Assembly: GCA_013396995.1 (NCBI GenBank)
Contig: VWZP01005656.1
Span: 544,908 to 608,907, forward strand
From: Dicaeum eximium
Taxonomy: Eukaryota > Chordata > Aves > Passeriformes > Dicaeidae
Direction: 5' to 3'
DNA length: 64,000 nt
This document shows, piece by piece, positions 34,171 through 44,277 of the stretch (positions are counted from its first letter, which is position 1; the number at the start of each line of letters is the position of its first letter). Position numbers and translations under genes: made by a program. A model generated the notes under the pieces. The model was not told where the DNA came from, made no database searches, and saw only the letters and a list, made by a program, of their open reading frames with translations.

Positions 34171-35236
34171 ACCCTTCAAGCCTGGCAGAGCAGTGTGCAG
34201 CACTTTGGGAGGATTTGTTTCCCAAAGGAAACGTTTAAAGAAGCTGGAGACCATTTGGGGGTCAGTCCATGGCAGTTTGAGATTCAAAGTGAGACTCCAA
34301 CTTGAGCAAACTCAAAAGCTGGAGAGGAAGGCTGTACTTTACTGATAGACTTCAAAGAGGAGATCCTGCTCTGTGTTTTGTGGAGATTGTATGGAGACAG
34401 TAAGTGACAGACAAGGATGTGTTTGGATCTGTTTGGATAACTTATCTTCTATTGTGAATTTTGAGAAACACCCCAGGCCCCTCTGTGTGGTGATTGATTC
34501 AATCCATCTGCCTTCCCCTGGGAATGACACCTCTTCCCTCTCCATGGGCTCTCTGCAAACAAGGAGCTATAAATAAACACCAATATCTCTCTTTGCAGGG
34601 GGTGGAAAGCTGCACTGGAGCTTTGCCTTTGTACTTGTAAATAAAAACAGGCAGGTAAGGGATGCTCCAAGCCAAAGGCAGGCACAAATTGGGAACACAC
34701 ATAGATGCTGCTTTGTGGCACATGAAATCTGCAGAGCTGTAAAATCAGGTGATATTATTTTGTAATTTGAAGAAAAAGTGTGAAAGGGACGGAGAGTTTT
34801 TGATCTGGACCCAGCCAAGTCTTTCAGTGAACATTTCCTTTCTCGTGCTCACAAGCAGAGGATGAATGTTTATAGTGCTGGAGGGTCAAGGTTTGATGGA
34901 CAGGCAGAACAGAAGGTTTGGGGGCTCAAAAATAAAAAGGCAACAGTGATTACTGGGAGGAGTGGAGGAGGCTGCACTTGCCTTTCCTGGCTGTGGAAAG
35001 TCTGCTGAGACCCATCTGCAAGGAGATTTGGGGAAAAACCTTCTTGTAGGGTCCTGGTGGTGCCTCTGGTGTCCTGTGGGATGCAGGGGGTAATTAAGGG
35101 CTGGACATGGTGTTAATTGGAGCTGCTGGGAAGCTGATGAGCAGTGGAGAACTTGGCTGAGTTTTGGCTGCAGGAGTCTGTGGGAAGGAATTCCCATAGG
35201 TACAGGTACAGCTCATGGGCACACTCAGCGTGGGAA
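34171..35236. other. Unique noncoding stretch with one copy of a 31-bp dispersed repeat
   Basis: No gene recognised. It holds the first member (34909-34939) of an exact 31-bp repeat pair. Confidence 0.4.
34909..34939 (+). repeat. 31-bp dispersed direct repeat, copy 1
   Basis: ACAGAAGGTTTGGGGGCTC followed by AAAAATAAAAAG, identical base for base to 37938-37968. GATGGACA also precedes both copies (with 9 extra bases here). Neither copy lies in a repeat family I recognise. Confidence 0.9.
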
Positions 35237-35597
35237 GCGTGTCCAGGGAAGGAGCTGGACAATTCCTGAGGGAGCTCAGCCTGGAGAAAAGGAGGCTCAG
35301 GGGGCCCTTGTGGCTCTGCACAACTCCTGACAGGAGGGGACAGCCGGGGGGGTCGGGCTCTGCTCCCAGGGAGCAGCAGGACAAGAGGAAACAGCCTCAG
35401 TTGCATCAGAGGAGGTTTAGATTGGGTGTTGGGGAAACTTCTTCCCTGAAAGGGTGGTCAGGCATTGGAACAGGGCAATGGTGGGGTCCCCATCCATGGA
35501 GGTGTTGAAAACACATCCTTAGGGACTTGGGTTGGTGCTGGGTTAATGGTTGGACTCAGGGATCTTAAGGGGCTTTTCCAGTGATTCTGTGGTTCCA
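35237..35597 (+). mobile_element. CR1 LINE 3' end, group F, sense
   Basis: TCCAGGGAAGGAGCTGGAC, then CTGGAGAAAAGGAGGCTCAGG, GGACAAGAGGAAACAGCC, GGTTTAGATTGGGTGTTGGGG and GTGATTCTGTGGTTCC at the terminus. A frame reads LSLEKRRLRGPLWLCTTPD near the 5' side, matching the LFSLEKRRLRGDL motif of CR1 ORF2. The block usually holding GTGGATGTGGCACT is shortened. Confidence 0.9.
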
Positions 35598-35694
35598 TGA
35601 GCCTGGAGGATGAGTCCATCATCCTGCTCAGAGCCAGCTGCAGAGCTCCTGTGCTCAGTTAAGAGCTGTTCTGTCACTCTACAGGGCAGTTTTT

Positions 35695-35928
35695 CTAGGA
35701 GAAATAACCCCAGAGAATGGCACTGGAGGGGGCTCTGAGGTCTCTCTGGAGCCTTGTCTCCAGGTGAACACCCCCAGCATTCCTCAGTCTCAGAGCAGAG
35801 GGGCTCCAGCTCTTGGAGCATCTCTGTGGCCTCCTTGGCACTTGTTGTGTCAGCTCCATTTCCTTCTTCCTCTGGCCCCAGGGCTGGGGGCAGCTCTGCN
35901 GCTAGGAGAAATAACCCCAGGGAATGGC
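35695..35928. repeat. 27-bp direct repeat bracketing a CR1 fragment
   Basis: CTAGGAGAAATAACCCCAG then AGAATGGC at 35695-35721 recurs at 35902-35928 with one mismatch (26/27). The second copy starts two bases after the N at 35900. It could be a real duplication or an assembly artefact at an unresolved base. Confidence 0.8.
35730..35880 (-). mobile_element. CR1 LINE internal (ORF2 side) fragment, group A, antisense
   Basis: GGGGCTCTGAGGTCTCTCTGG, then CAGAGCAGAGGGGCTCCAGC and GAGCATCTCTGTGGCCTCC. It corresponds to the ORF2 C-terminal part seen at 9340-9450 and 55960-56110 but lacks the 3' UTR, so it is a fragment separated from its 3' end. Confidence 0.8.
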
Positions 35929-36586
35929 TCCCTGAGCATTTCTCTACAGCAGTGCCATTTCTTCCTCCTGAGCACCTTTCCTCAGAGCTGTGTCCTTGGT
36001 GAACTGGGATCCATAGACCAGAGCTCCATCCCAGAGCCACGTGTGGCAGGAAAACCACTGAGCAGAGCCAAGGAGGAGAATCCCCTCCCTTGAGGTGATG
36101 AGAGCTGCCATTGCCTCATGCTGCAGAAGCAGAGCACCACTGCTCAGGGCACCTCAGACCACTTCTGGTGGGCTCATGAGACCTTCTCACGTGTGAACTT
36201 GCCCTGTCCCTCGCTGGCCGTGCCCTGCCTCGCCCCATTTCACTCGCAGAACCACTTCCAGAGTGCCCACAATGGTCCTGCAGTCCCTCAGGGTGTTTGT
36301 GCTTCTGTGCCTTCATCCTCTGCATCCTCCGTGTGCACTCCGTGCCAGGGCTGCTGTGCTGGTGCAGAGGAGCTGTTCCCAAACTGGGATAACATCCCCC
36401 TGTGTTCAGCTGACTTGCATTTCCTCCTTATCCTTGGTATTAATCCCAAACTTGCAGAATCACCAGGTATTAGGATTTGATAGAGACGCTGCTCTTTGTG
36501 TGACGAGCCAGCTGATGGAAGTCTTAATTCTGCAGGTGGTGAGCTGCCAATCCATCCAAAGCCAGGCTGCATTAGCACTCTGAGAT

Positions 36587-36630
36587 CAGAAATATCCCTC
36601 CAGAGAGCAGGAATATCCCTCCAAGGGAGA
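36587..36630. repeat. Short tandem repeat, 2 copies of about 21 bp
   Basis: AATATCCCTCCA occurs at 36591-36602 and 36612-36623 with related flanks (CAGAGAG / AGGGAGAG). Confidence 0.7.
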
Positions 36631-37394
36631 GCTGGGGAAGGCAGAGTGCATTGCCTTTGTGCCTGGACTCATGCCTGGGCTGAGCCTGGCACACCCAGAG
36701 TGCCTCCTGTGAGTCTGGATATTGCTGTGAAAGGACAAGAGAGAACAGCAGCCCCCTTCCAAAAATGTCAGGCTGCAGGGGAGGAGGCAGGAGGAGGGGC
36801 AGGGCTGGGGGAGCTGCTGTGGGTTGGTCTGCAGGACTGGGGACACTCAGGACGTGACCCCCACCCAGCAAAGGTGCTCACTCCCTGCTCCTTCCAGTCC
36901 TTCTTCCACAGCCATCCTGTCCCTACCCTGGTGTGACACAGGGCCACAACCCCGTGGTCAGTGCGGGGTCCTGAGCCTCCCCAGACTTTGGGGACCCTGT
37001 CTGCCTCAGGGATCCCATATCCAGACACTTTCCCCGGGCAGGGAAAGGGATGCCTGGATGTCTGAAGTGTGATTTGGGCTGGTAACTACACCACTGGTAT
37101 TTTAGTACCAAAAACCTGCTTTCTCTTGGGCCACTTCTATTTTCCAGTTCTAGGAATAACCTAGAAAAGCTGACAGGAAACAAAATGTATAATTTATAAA
37201 ATGAAACTATTGTAGTCATGGTGGACAATAACATTTTCAGAAAATTCTTTCCCCTTTTCTCACTGTAATTCTCCACAGTGACCAGGCTGGTTTTCCCCAC
37301 CTGGTTCCAAAAAGCAAACACAGCTTAGTTCAAGGTAAATCCTGCTCATCCCTCTGGGATTCATCATTCCCTTGCCCTGTACCAGATCCATCAC

Positions 37395-37422
37395 TGGTGT
37401 TTGTTGGTGTTTGTTGGTGTTT
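37395..37422. repeat. Decamer tandem repeat (TGGTGTTTGT)2.8
   Basis: Two exact copies of TGGTGTTTGT at 37395-37414 followed by TGGTGTTT. Confidence 0.9.
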
Positions 37423-37559
37423 CCAGCCAGGAGCCTGGCTGGGAGGAGGGATGGGCCGCTCTAAAAAGCCAGCTGTGATGATGGAGCAGCATTCCATGTG
37501 GTGGGAGCAGTCTGGGCAGAGCAGGCAGTGGATAAATATGGAATATATTCTATGAAGTA

Positions 37560-37870
37560 ACTTGGTGATTCCCAATTAATACCCTAATTGCCCCTTTTTT
37601 TAATTATTGACTCCAAAATTACCGAGCTGAGTTGCAAATGCTGTGGAATATAAAAAGGAAGGAAGGGCTTTTTATTGACATTTCAGAATTACAAATTACG
37701 TTTGTTGCGAAAAAATGAGAGACCGTCTGTTTAATTGGTCGTAGGATGCAATTTGTGAGCACTTAGGTAAGAAAAATACAGCTATCTAGGGGATCATTAA
37801 AGATCTCTTTCCTCTGAGTCAGCAAAGCTCAGAGCTGGGGAGAAAGCAGATCTATATTCCATAAAATTCA
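37560..37870. promoter_or_regulatory. Candidate conserved noncoding element
   Basis: AT-rich block with CAATTAAT, CTAATTGC, TTAATTATT, TTTAATTGG and ACAAATTACG motifs, several retained CpGs (TTGCGAA, ACCGTCT), and no long open frame. It stands out from its GC-richer surroundings, which are full of CR1 tails. Enhancer-like by composition only. Confidence 0.25.
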
Positions 37871-37937
37871 GAGTAACAAGGAGCTCTGTCTGAGGGATTC
37901 CTCTTGGCAGGGAGAGGTGCTGGCTGGGGTGGGATGG

Positions 37938-37968
37938 ACAGAAGGTTTGGGGGCTCAAAAATAAAAAG
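37938..37968 (+). repeat. 31-bp dispersed direct repeat, copy 2
   Basis: Exact match to 34909-34939, 3,029 bases downstream and in the same orientation. The flanks diverge immediately on the right. Confidence 0.9.
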
Positions 37969-38093
37969 CAGAGGGTCTCCTGGCTGAGGTGGCTTGATCC
38001 TATTTCACATTCCCTGGGTGAGCCCGCTGGGTCAGAGGAAGTTTCTGGCTGCAAACAGAATTTAAAATTTGGAATTCTTCTAATGGTTTTTAG

Positions 38094-38236
38094 CTTACTG
38101 AGGGTAGATTTAATGGGATTTTGGGAAGGAATTCTTCCCTGTGAGGGTGGTGAGGCCCTGGCACAGGGTGCCCAAAGAAGCTGTGGCTGCCCCTGGATCC
38201 CTGGAAGTGTCCAAGGCCAGGTTGGATGGGGCTGGG
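38094..38236 (+). mobile_element. CR1 LINE fragment, group A, sense, missing 3' end
   Basis: GCTTACTGAGGGTAGATTTAAT, then CTTCCCTGTGAGGGTGGTGAG, GGTGCCCAAAGAAGCTGTGG and GTGTCCAAGGCCAGGTTGG, ending at GGGGCTGGGAAGG. About 100 terminal bases are deleted, as at 22618. Confidence 0.9.
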
Positions 38237-39007
38237 AAGGAATGTGATGCCATTCCCACAAAGCCTTTGGAAAAACACCACTGGGAGCTTGCTGTTGCAG
38301 GCAGACTTGTTAACACCAGAAGTTAATTAGAAGTGAAGCCTGTACTCCAGGTCTCAGAAGCCTCTGGAGATTAAAGATCACCATTTGGACTGAGACAGGC
38401 TCTGCTCTTACTCACTGGATGGATCAGGATTTGGCACAGGGTTTTTTTGTGGAGAAGGAGGTCGGGGCTGTGTGGTGCCATCATTTTCCATCAGAGAGCA
38501 GGAGCAGGGGGTGCTGGAGGGGAGGATGGCAGAGCAGGACAGGGATGGATGGCACTGAAACAAGGGCATGTGTGAAGCAGACAGACACACAGACCTGGAT
38601 CTCGTGGCTGCTGTCCCCTCTGCAGGCTGTCCCCTCCTGGTGTCTCCCCACTGAGAGTCTCCTGTGTGCCCTGGGGGTCTGGCAGCTCCTGCCTGCACCT
38701 CCTGCCTGCAGTGCTCCCCACCCTAACCCATCCCTGTGGTCTGGTGAATGTGATGGGAGATCAGGTGTGTGCAGGGACAGGGAGATCCCTGTCCCCAGCC
38801 CATCACCATTCCTGTCCTGGTGCCAGTGAAGCTGATGCTGGCTTGGACACCCTCATGCTCACCTGGTGTAGGTCTTGCAGCACCAGCAGGACAGAGCCAC
38901 CCCAAGCTTTGCAGCCCCCCTGGGCTCTGTGGTGGCCCCCAGGCTCTGAGCCTGCTGCGCCTTTAAGGGCTTGGAACTGCACAGGTGGTGTTGGAGCAGG
39001 GCAAAAC
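38237..39007. other. Unique GC-moderate stretch
   Basis: No gene or repeat family recognised apart from a small duplicated CTCCTGCCTGCA at 38686-38710. Confidence 0.4.
38686..38710. repeat. Tandem duplication of CTCCTGCCTGCA
   Basis: Two copies, the second with one extra leading C. Confidence 0.85.
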
Positions 39008-39176
39008 GATAGAATCTGGAATGGTTTGGGTTGGAAGGGACCTTAATGATCATCCAGTGACCTGCCATGGGCAGGGACCTCTTCCACCATCCCAGGCTGC
39101 TCCAAGCCCTGTCCAGCCTGGCCTGGGACACTTCCAGGGATCCAGGGGCAGCCACAGCTGCTCTGGGCAGCCTGTA
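39008..39176 (-). mobile_element. CR1 LINE tail, group A, antisense
   Basis: ATAGAATCTGGAATGGTTTGG, then CCTTAATGATCATCCAGTGAC, GCCATGGGCAGGGACCTC, CAAGCCCTGTCCAGCCTGG and GGATCCAGGGGCAGCCAC, ending near GGGCAGCCTG. A small deletion removes the usual TCCACCCC near 39061. Confidence 0.9.
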
Positions 39177-39995
39177 GGTTGCTCAGCCTGTAGGAAAGGT
39201 CCAAGGTCCAGCCCTCCCTGTGCTCCTGCACCACAGCCAGCATGGGAGAGGGCACCAGGCACTCTGCAAAGAGGTAATGGAAGCAGAGGTTGCTCCTGGT
39301 CTGCTCTTGCACTGCTTTTCCTCACTGGAAAAGGTTTTGCAGCTTGTGGAGCCATTTCCCTCTTTGGAGTCCCCATTTTCCTGCTCCTTCAGGCCACTCC
39401 TGCCTCTGGCTGGGTGCTGGGGGGCAGAGCAGCTCAGGAGCTGTGCCCCCAGACCCTGCAGCCCACCTCAGCCAGGGCTGTGCCATGCACTGCAGTCTGT
39501 GTGCTGTGGACCCAGCTGGGCAGTGTTCAATCTTCACCCACTGCAGCACCTTGGAAACAGCACAGTCAACAGCAACTCCTCCTCCCAGGCTGAGATTGAG
39601 TTGAGGAGCAACTGCAAGTCCCTCCTGTGATTGTTTTTTTTCCTTTTCTGTTTGTTTTACCCAGATCTAATCAATGCTATAAAGGGCAAAGCAGCAGTTT
39701 TAGTTATTTATCACAGGGAGCAGCACAGCAAATAGTCCAGCACTTGGTAGTTTGCTGACCAGTGCTCTCCATCAGAATTTTTCAGGCTCTTTGCAGGGAA
39801 GTCCTGTGGAGTGGGGATACATCAATAAAGCCATGATCACAGAATTTGATGGGAAGGCCACCTTTTATGGATTTCATAGCTTTCCATAGCAATGACATTG
39901 GGGATTTCATTCTACAGAAGAAAAATTAAAAGGGTGAGTTTTAATTCAAGTTTTAGGTTAAAAATGACTTTTTCAGTGCAAATTGAACATAGAAC
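39177..39995. other. Unique noncoding stretch
   Basis: No gene recognised. The 202-codon plus frame at 38985-39593 begins inside the CR1 tail and is not a gene. Confidence 0.4.
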
Positions 39996-40178
39996 ATAGA
40001 ATCACGAAGTGGTTTGGGTTCAGAGATACATCAAAGATCATGGAACCATGGAATATATGGGTTGAAAGGGACCTTAAATCTCATCCAGTCCCACCCCTGC
40101 CATGGCAGGGACACCTTCCACTATCCCAGGGTGCTCCACGCCCTGTCCGAGCTGGCTTTGGACACTGCCAGGGATGGG
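39996..40178 (-). mobile_element. Two stacked CR1 LINE tails, group A, antisense
   Basis: A 46-base CR1 terminus (ATAGAATCACGAAGTGGTTTG ... ATCAAAGATCAT) at 39996-40041 is followed at once by a second, more complete terminus (GGAACCATGGAATATATGGG, CCACCCCTGCCATGGCAGGG, GGACACTGCCAGGGATGGG) at 40042-40178. Either one CR1 inserted into another's tail, or the 3' end was duplicated. Confidence 0.82.
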
Positions 40179-41954
40179 ACAATTGTCATAGAAAGTTTTT
40201 AATTTTGCAGTTGTCATGCTTCTAATACGAACAATGAAAGCTGTAACCTTTACTGAGAAACAGTAAATTGTAACTTTGAGTTTTAATCTAAGAAAAGGGG
40301 GCCACAGCTGATGTATTTTTCTGTAAGCTTTGTGATTTCATGACAAACCCTTTCCCCTCCCTTTCCAGCTGCTCTCCACACTGTCAGGGGGTATTTTCTG
40401 ATAGAAGAGAGAGGATTCCTCAGCAAAGCCCCACTCCCTGCTGCAGGTACTCTGTCCCTCTCCCAGAGACCTGGGAATTTTATTCCAGGGAAGCCTCGTG
40501 CCTCTCATTTGGCTGGGTCTCTTTTCCTAGCACCTGCTGCTTCCTCAAGGGCAACCTTTGCTTCCCAGCCCTGCCAGACCAGCGTGGGCTGCTGGAGATA
40601 AGGTAACAAATTGGTACACAAGGACTAAAATAAACCTGGATCCCTGAATAAATCTGGTTCTTGAATGCCATACCCAGCCTTTCCTGGGATGAAACACAAT
40701 CAGGGCTCAGCACCTGGGCAGGGCACAGCTTACCAAATGTCCTGAAGATGCTGAAAACATTTGCCTTGGTTCCCTAACAGGGATGGTTCATGCTGTCCCC
40801 TCCATCCTCAGTGCCAGTCCCTGTCCCAAAAGCCTTTCTGCTCAACCACTCCCAGTTTTCACCTCCTAATTAGCAGTAATTGCTTGATCTCTGGGGTGGC
40901 TGAGCTGGAGTTTTCCCTGGATCCCTAATACAAGTTTCCATGCCTCTGTGACAGGGCAGGAGCCTGCTGGGGGGCAGCCTGTGGTGCCCAAATCCAGCAG
41001 TTCTGGCAGCTCCAACCCCAGGCAGGGATCAGCAGGAGTGGGCAGGAGCATTCCCAGACCCAGGAAAAAGGGATGGATGCCATTGCTGGCAGCAGTGCCC
41101 TCTGGAAAGGTCAGATCTCCCCAAACCCTGCTGCCTCCTGGTTCAAGGAGGCAAACAGAGCCTTGCCCAGGAGGTTTCATGGATCATATCCATAGAAACA
41201 CTTCCTAAGCCTCTCACTTTGAGCTGGGCTTTTCCAGCAGGGAGTTCTGGATATTAGCTGTGTCCTCTCTTGCTCAGGGCTGGATTTGGGGTTATCCCAG
41301 CGGGATTCAGCACCAGCCCTGTGGCAGAAGGGAGCAGCCTCAGTTTCCCCCAGGCAGGCACCCTGAGGTGTCCCTGGGCACGTCCCCTTGTCACACCTGT
41401 GGAAAAGGACCTGCTGGCCTTTGCTGGGAGTGGAGGAGCAGCCTCAGCTGTGCAGCTCCCCACTGATCCATCTCCCAGGGATGCTGTTCCCGGGCAGTGG
41501 GGCTGTCAGGGTGGAGCACACAAATATTTGCTCAGTTGAGAAGCACTTGGCAGCCTGCAGGTAAATATTGTTGGAGCAGTGACTCCATTAATGCATTCCC
41601 AGGGATGTGGACACATCTGCCACCAGCAGGAAGGAGTCCTGGGCTGGGAGAGCAGCCTATGCCCCACCAGCTCAGGTCTGGGCTCCCAGTTCCACCCAGA
41701 GCCACGTGCAGCCCCTCAGTGGGTGCTGGGTGTCCTTGGGGATCAGGGAAGATACATCCTCCTCCTTCAGCCTCTGAGAAGTGACCTGGACATTACCCCT
41801 GGAATGGGCTGTAGAGGGGAGAAGCCCAAGGTACCAAATGATTTCAGCTGGGGCTCCCTGGGAGTGCAGAGCCACTCACCTGTGCCAGTCCCTGCTGCTC
41901 CCAGGACATCACTGGGTGCAGGGTGGCACCTGTGTCAGCCAGGGGTGCTGCTTG
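40179..41954. other. Unique stretch with a weak exon candidate
   Basis: A strong acceptor (TTTCCCCTCCCTTTCCAG, ending 40368) opens a frame that stays open to a donor-like ATAAG/GTAACA at 40602/40603 (234 nt) or CTGCAG/GTACTC at 40446/40447 (78 nt). Both lengths are divisible by three. I do not recognise the encoded peptide, so no exon is called. The rest shows no gene. Confidence 0.3.
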
Positions 41955-42170
41955 GATTGGGGATCAAGGAAAATTCCTCCATGGAAAGGCTTGTCAAGCA
42001 CAGGCACAGGCTGCCCAGGGCAGGGCTGGAGTCCTTGCTCCTGGAGGAGTTGAAAAGGCGTGGCTGTGGCACTTGGGGACGAGAATTAGGACATGGTGGT
42101 GGTGCTGGGTGCCTGCTTGGACCCCATGTTCTCAGATTCCTTTTCCACAATGATTCCACGGTTCTGTGGC
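41955..42170 (+). mobile_element. CR1 LINE 3' end, group F, sense
   Basis: GATTGGGGATCAAGGAAAAT, then GAAAGGCTTGTCAAGCACAGG, GAGTTGAAAAGGCGTGGCTG, GGCACTTGGGGACGAGAAT and AATGATTCCACGGTTCTGTGG. A 262-codon plus frame running through it reads a GIKENSSMERLVKHRHRLPR relic of the ORF2 C-terminus. That frame is otherwise unique sequence and is not a gene. Confidence 0.85.
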
Positions 42171-43021
42171 GGGCAGGGGGTGCCCAGAGCCAGCAGTGGC
42201 CACAGCCCGAGCTCAGTGGGAAGGCAGTGCCTGCTCAGAGCTCCAGCTGGGAGCTGCTGGTGCTGGTGGGGAGAGGAGAAGCGCCAGGGCAGGGCTCCCA
42301 GCCGAGCAGGAGCCGGATTGCAGGGGAGGGTCTCACCCTGCAGCTCCCGGGTCAGTGCTGCCAGTGAAGTGTGTGGATGGAGCCCCATTAACGCTGCCTT
42401 AGGGGTGTCATTGTTCACTGTGCTTAAAAACCAGAGCCGGGGGAATTGCCAGAATACGTTCTCCGGGTGTGAAATGCGGGAAATAATGGAGCTAGGGGCT
42501 GGAGCTGGTGTTTAGAGCCGTGTAAAAAAAGCAGAGCTGTGATTTAAGGCAGCAAATAAACCATTTCACCTGGTGCTGCCGTTTTACACAGACAGGCAGG
42601 GCCCCAGCAGCTGCTTCTGCAAAATGTGAGCCCCGTGGCACTGGGGTTGGGCTGGGCATGGATTCCCAAATCTCTGCTCCCAGGAGCAGCCCAGGGCAGG
42701 CTGGCATCCCCCACGAGGGCAGTGGTACCCTGCTGCCTCTGAGCACTGGCAGGGATCCCTGGGGATGGATTGCCTGAAGGGGAAGCCTGCAGGGTCTGCG
42801 AGGTGTTGGGATCAGCCCATCACTGTCATTCCAGCATTGTTTGTGCCTCCTGGTGCTCACTCCCAGTCCAGCCCAGCGCTGAGCCTGGGAACCTGAGCGT
42901 GATTAAAGTGTCTCTTTCAGGCAGAAATGCAGTTAAGATGTCAACAGTCAGACTCCCCTGCCCCCCTTGTCACTCGTGCCAGTGGTTAATCATTTCCCTG
43001 CTATAATTTGTGCCCTTTATC
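42171..43021. other. Unique stretch, possible conserved block
   Basis: At 42360-42600 the sequence keeps CpGs in an AT-leaning context (ATACGTTCTCCGGGTG, AATGCGGGAAATAATGG), which may mark a conserved element. No gene seen. Confidence 0.35.
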
Positions 43022-43330
43022 TCATTTGAATTGGTTGGGCTTTAGCTTGCAGCCATTTATTCCTGTTCTGTCTTTACCCTTTTGATTAAAGAGCCCTTTG
43101 GTATCCGGTATTGTCTGCAGATGAAGGTTCTTACACACAGTAATCACATCACCTTCCCATATCCTTTTTGATAAGCTAAACAGAACAAAGCCTTTAATTT
43201 TCCCTTTGTCAAGCATTTTCTTCCAGCCCTGAATCACCTTTGGGGCCGCTTGCTGTACTTTATAATTATTTTTTAATGTGTATAATTTTGATCTAGAATT
43301 GAACATCTCAGTTTTCAAATTGGAAGTGCA
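43022..43330 (-). mobile_element. Ancient CR1/L3-like LINE, ORF2 C-terminal relic, antisense
   Basis: A minus-strand frame of 98 codons still reads GKIKGFVLFSLSKRIWEGDV, then ITVCKNLHLQ and DRTGINGCKLKPN. These align with the LGLFSLEKRRLRGDLI, YKYLHG and TRGHSLKLKKP motifs at the end of CR1-clade ORF2. On the given strand, TTGATAAGCTAAACAG and TTTTCTTCCAGCCCTGAATC are typical of very old amniote CR1/L3 copies. It is far more diverged than every other CR1 in the window, yet its frame is uninterrupted. No activity is possible. Confidence 0.8.
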
Positions 43331-43449
43331 AAAATCTTGCCAAGCTCTGAGTTCAGAGTCTGACCCGTGCCCTGGACCTCACCCTCCACAGAGCTGCCTG
43401 TGGATGCTTGTCAAGCAGGAAACCCCAAAGCCTGAGATTTAGGATCTCT

Positions 43450-43850
43450 GCTCTAGAGCCAGGCTGGGAGAGCTGGGGGTGCTCACCTGGAGAAGAGCAG
43501 GCTCCAGGGAGAGCTCAGAGCCCCTTGCAGGGCCTAAAGGGGCTCCAGGAGAGCTGGAGAGGGACTGAGGACAAGGGATGGAGGGACAGGACACAGGGAA
43601 TTGCTTCCCACTGCCAGAGGGCAGGAATGGATGGGATATTGAAAGGGAATTGTTCCCTGTGAGGGTGGGCAGGCTCTGGCACAAGTTGTCCAGAGCAGCT
43701 GTGGCTGCCCCTGGATCCCTGGCAGTGTCCAAGGCCAGGTTGGACAGGGCTTGGAGCAACCTGGGACAGGGGAAGGTGTCTCTGCCATGGCAGGGGTGGC
43801 ACTGGATGGGCTTTAAGGTTCTTCCAACCCAAACCATTCTGGGATTCCCT
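43450..43850 (+). mobile_element. CR1 LINE 3' end, group A, sense, long copy
   Basis: From TCTGCTCTAGAGCCAGGCTGG through GAGAAGAGCAGGCTCCAGGG, GGGACAGGACACAGGGAATTG, GGGAATTGTTCCCTGTGAGG and the GCCATGGCAGGGGTGGCACTG block to CCATTCTGGGATTCCCTTTG. About 400 bases, the longest sense group A copy. Confidence 0.93.
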
Positions 43851-44277
43851 TTGTGGTTTACCACACAGTCACAGAGCAGGAGTGTGACTCTGCACAGAGC
43901 CATTCTCAACAAGGTGTCTGATCTGGTGCCTCTCACACTCTCCAGATGAGTCCCCTCAGCCACTTTTGGCAAGGCTGGCTCAGGGGCAGGACAAAGGCCA
44001 GTGCACACAGGCTCCACGTGGAGCTGAAGTTTGTTTCTCCAAGCCTTGATCCTGGTGCCTTCCTGACATGACTCCCTTCGCTGAGGGTACCTCTAGCCCT
44101 GCTTGAGCATTTTGCTTTCTGATCCTCCTGTCAGAACATGCAGAGGAGAAAAAGAGACACCTTAAGGGACTCAGTTTTGTGGAACTTTGCTGGAATTCCC
44201 ACCACAGCTGTTGGCCACTTCTGGGCTCTGCCAGCTTGGTCCGTACAGGTGAAGAACCCAGGGGAGTGACCTGCAAG
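43851..44277. other. Unique noncoding stretch upstream of the LTR
   Basis: No gene or repeat recognised. Confidence 0.4.

Larger units (their letters stand above)
35598..38093. other. Unique stretch with a CR1 piece, an N, and a candidate conserved element
   Basis: It includes the CR1 piece at 35730-35880, a small local repeat at 36587-36630, a decamer array at 37395-37422, the second 31-bp repeat copy, and an AT-rich block at 37560-37870, each listed or reported separately. No gene recognised elsewhere; frames at 36250-36940 have no domain. Confidence 0.4.

Noticed and set aside
41579..42367. 262-codon plus-strand frame as a gene
   Set aside because: Its recognisable part is a CR1 ORF2 C-terminal relic in group F; no splice or promoter context.
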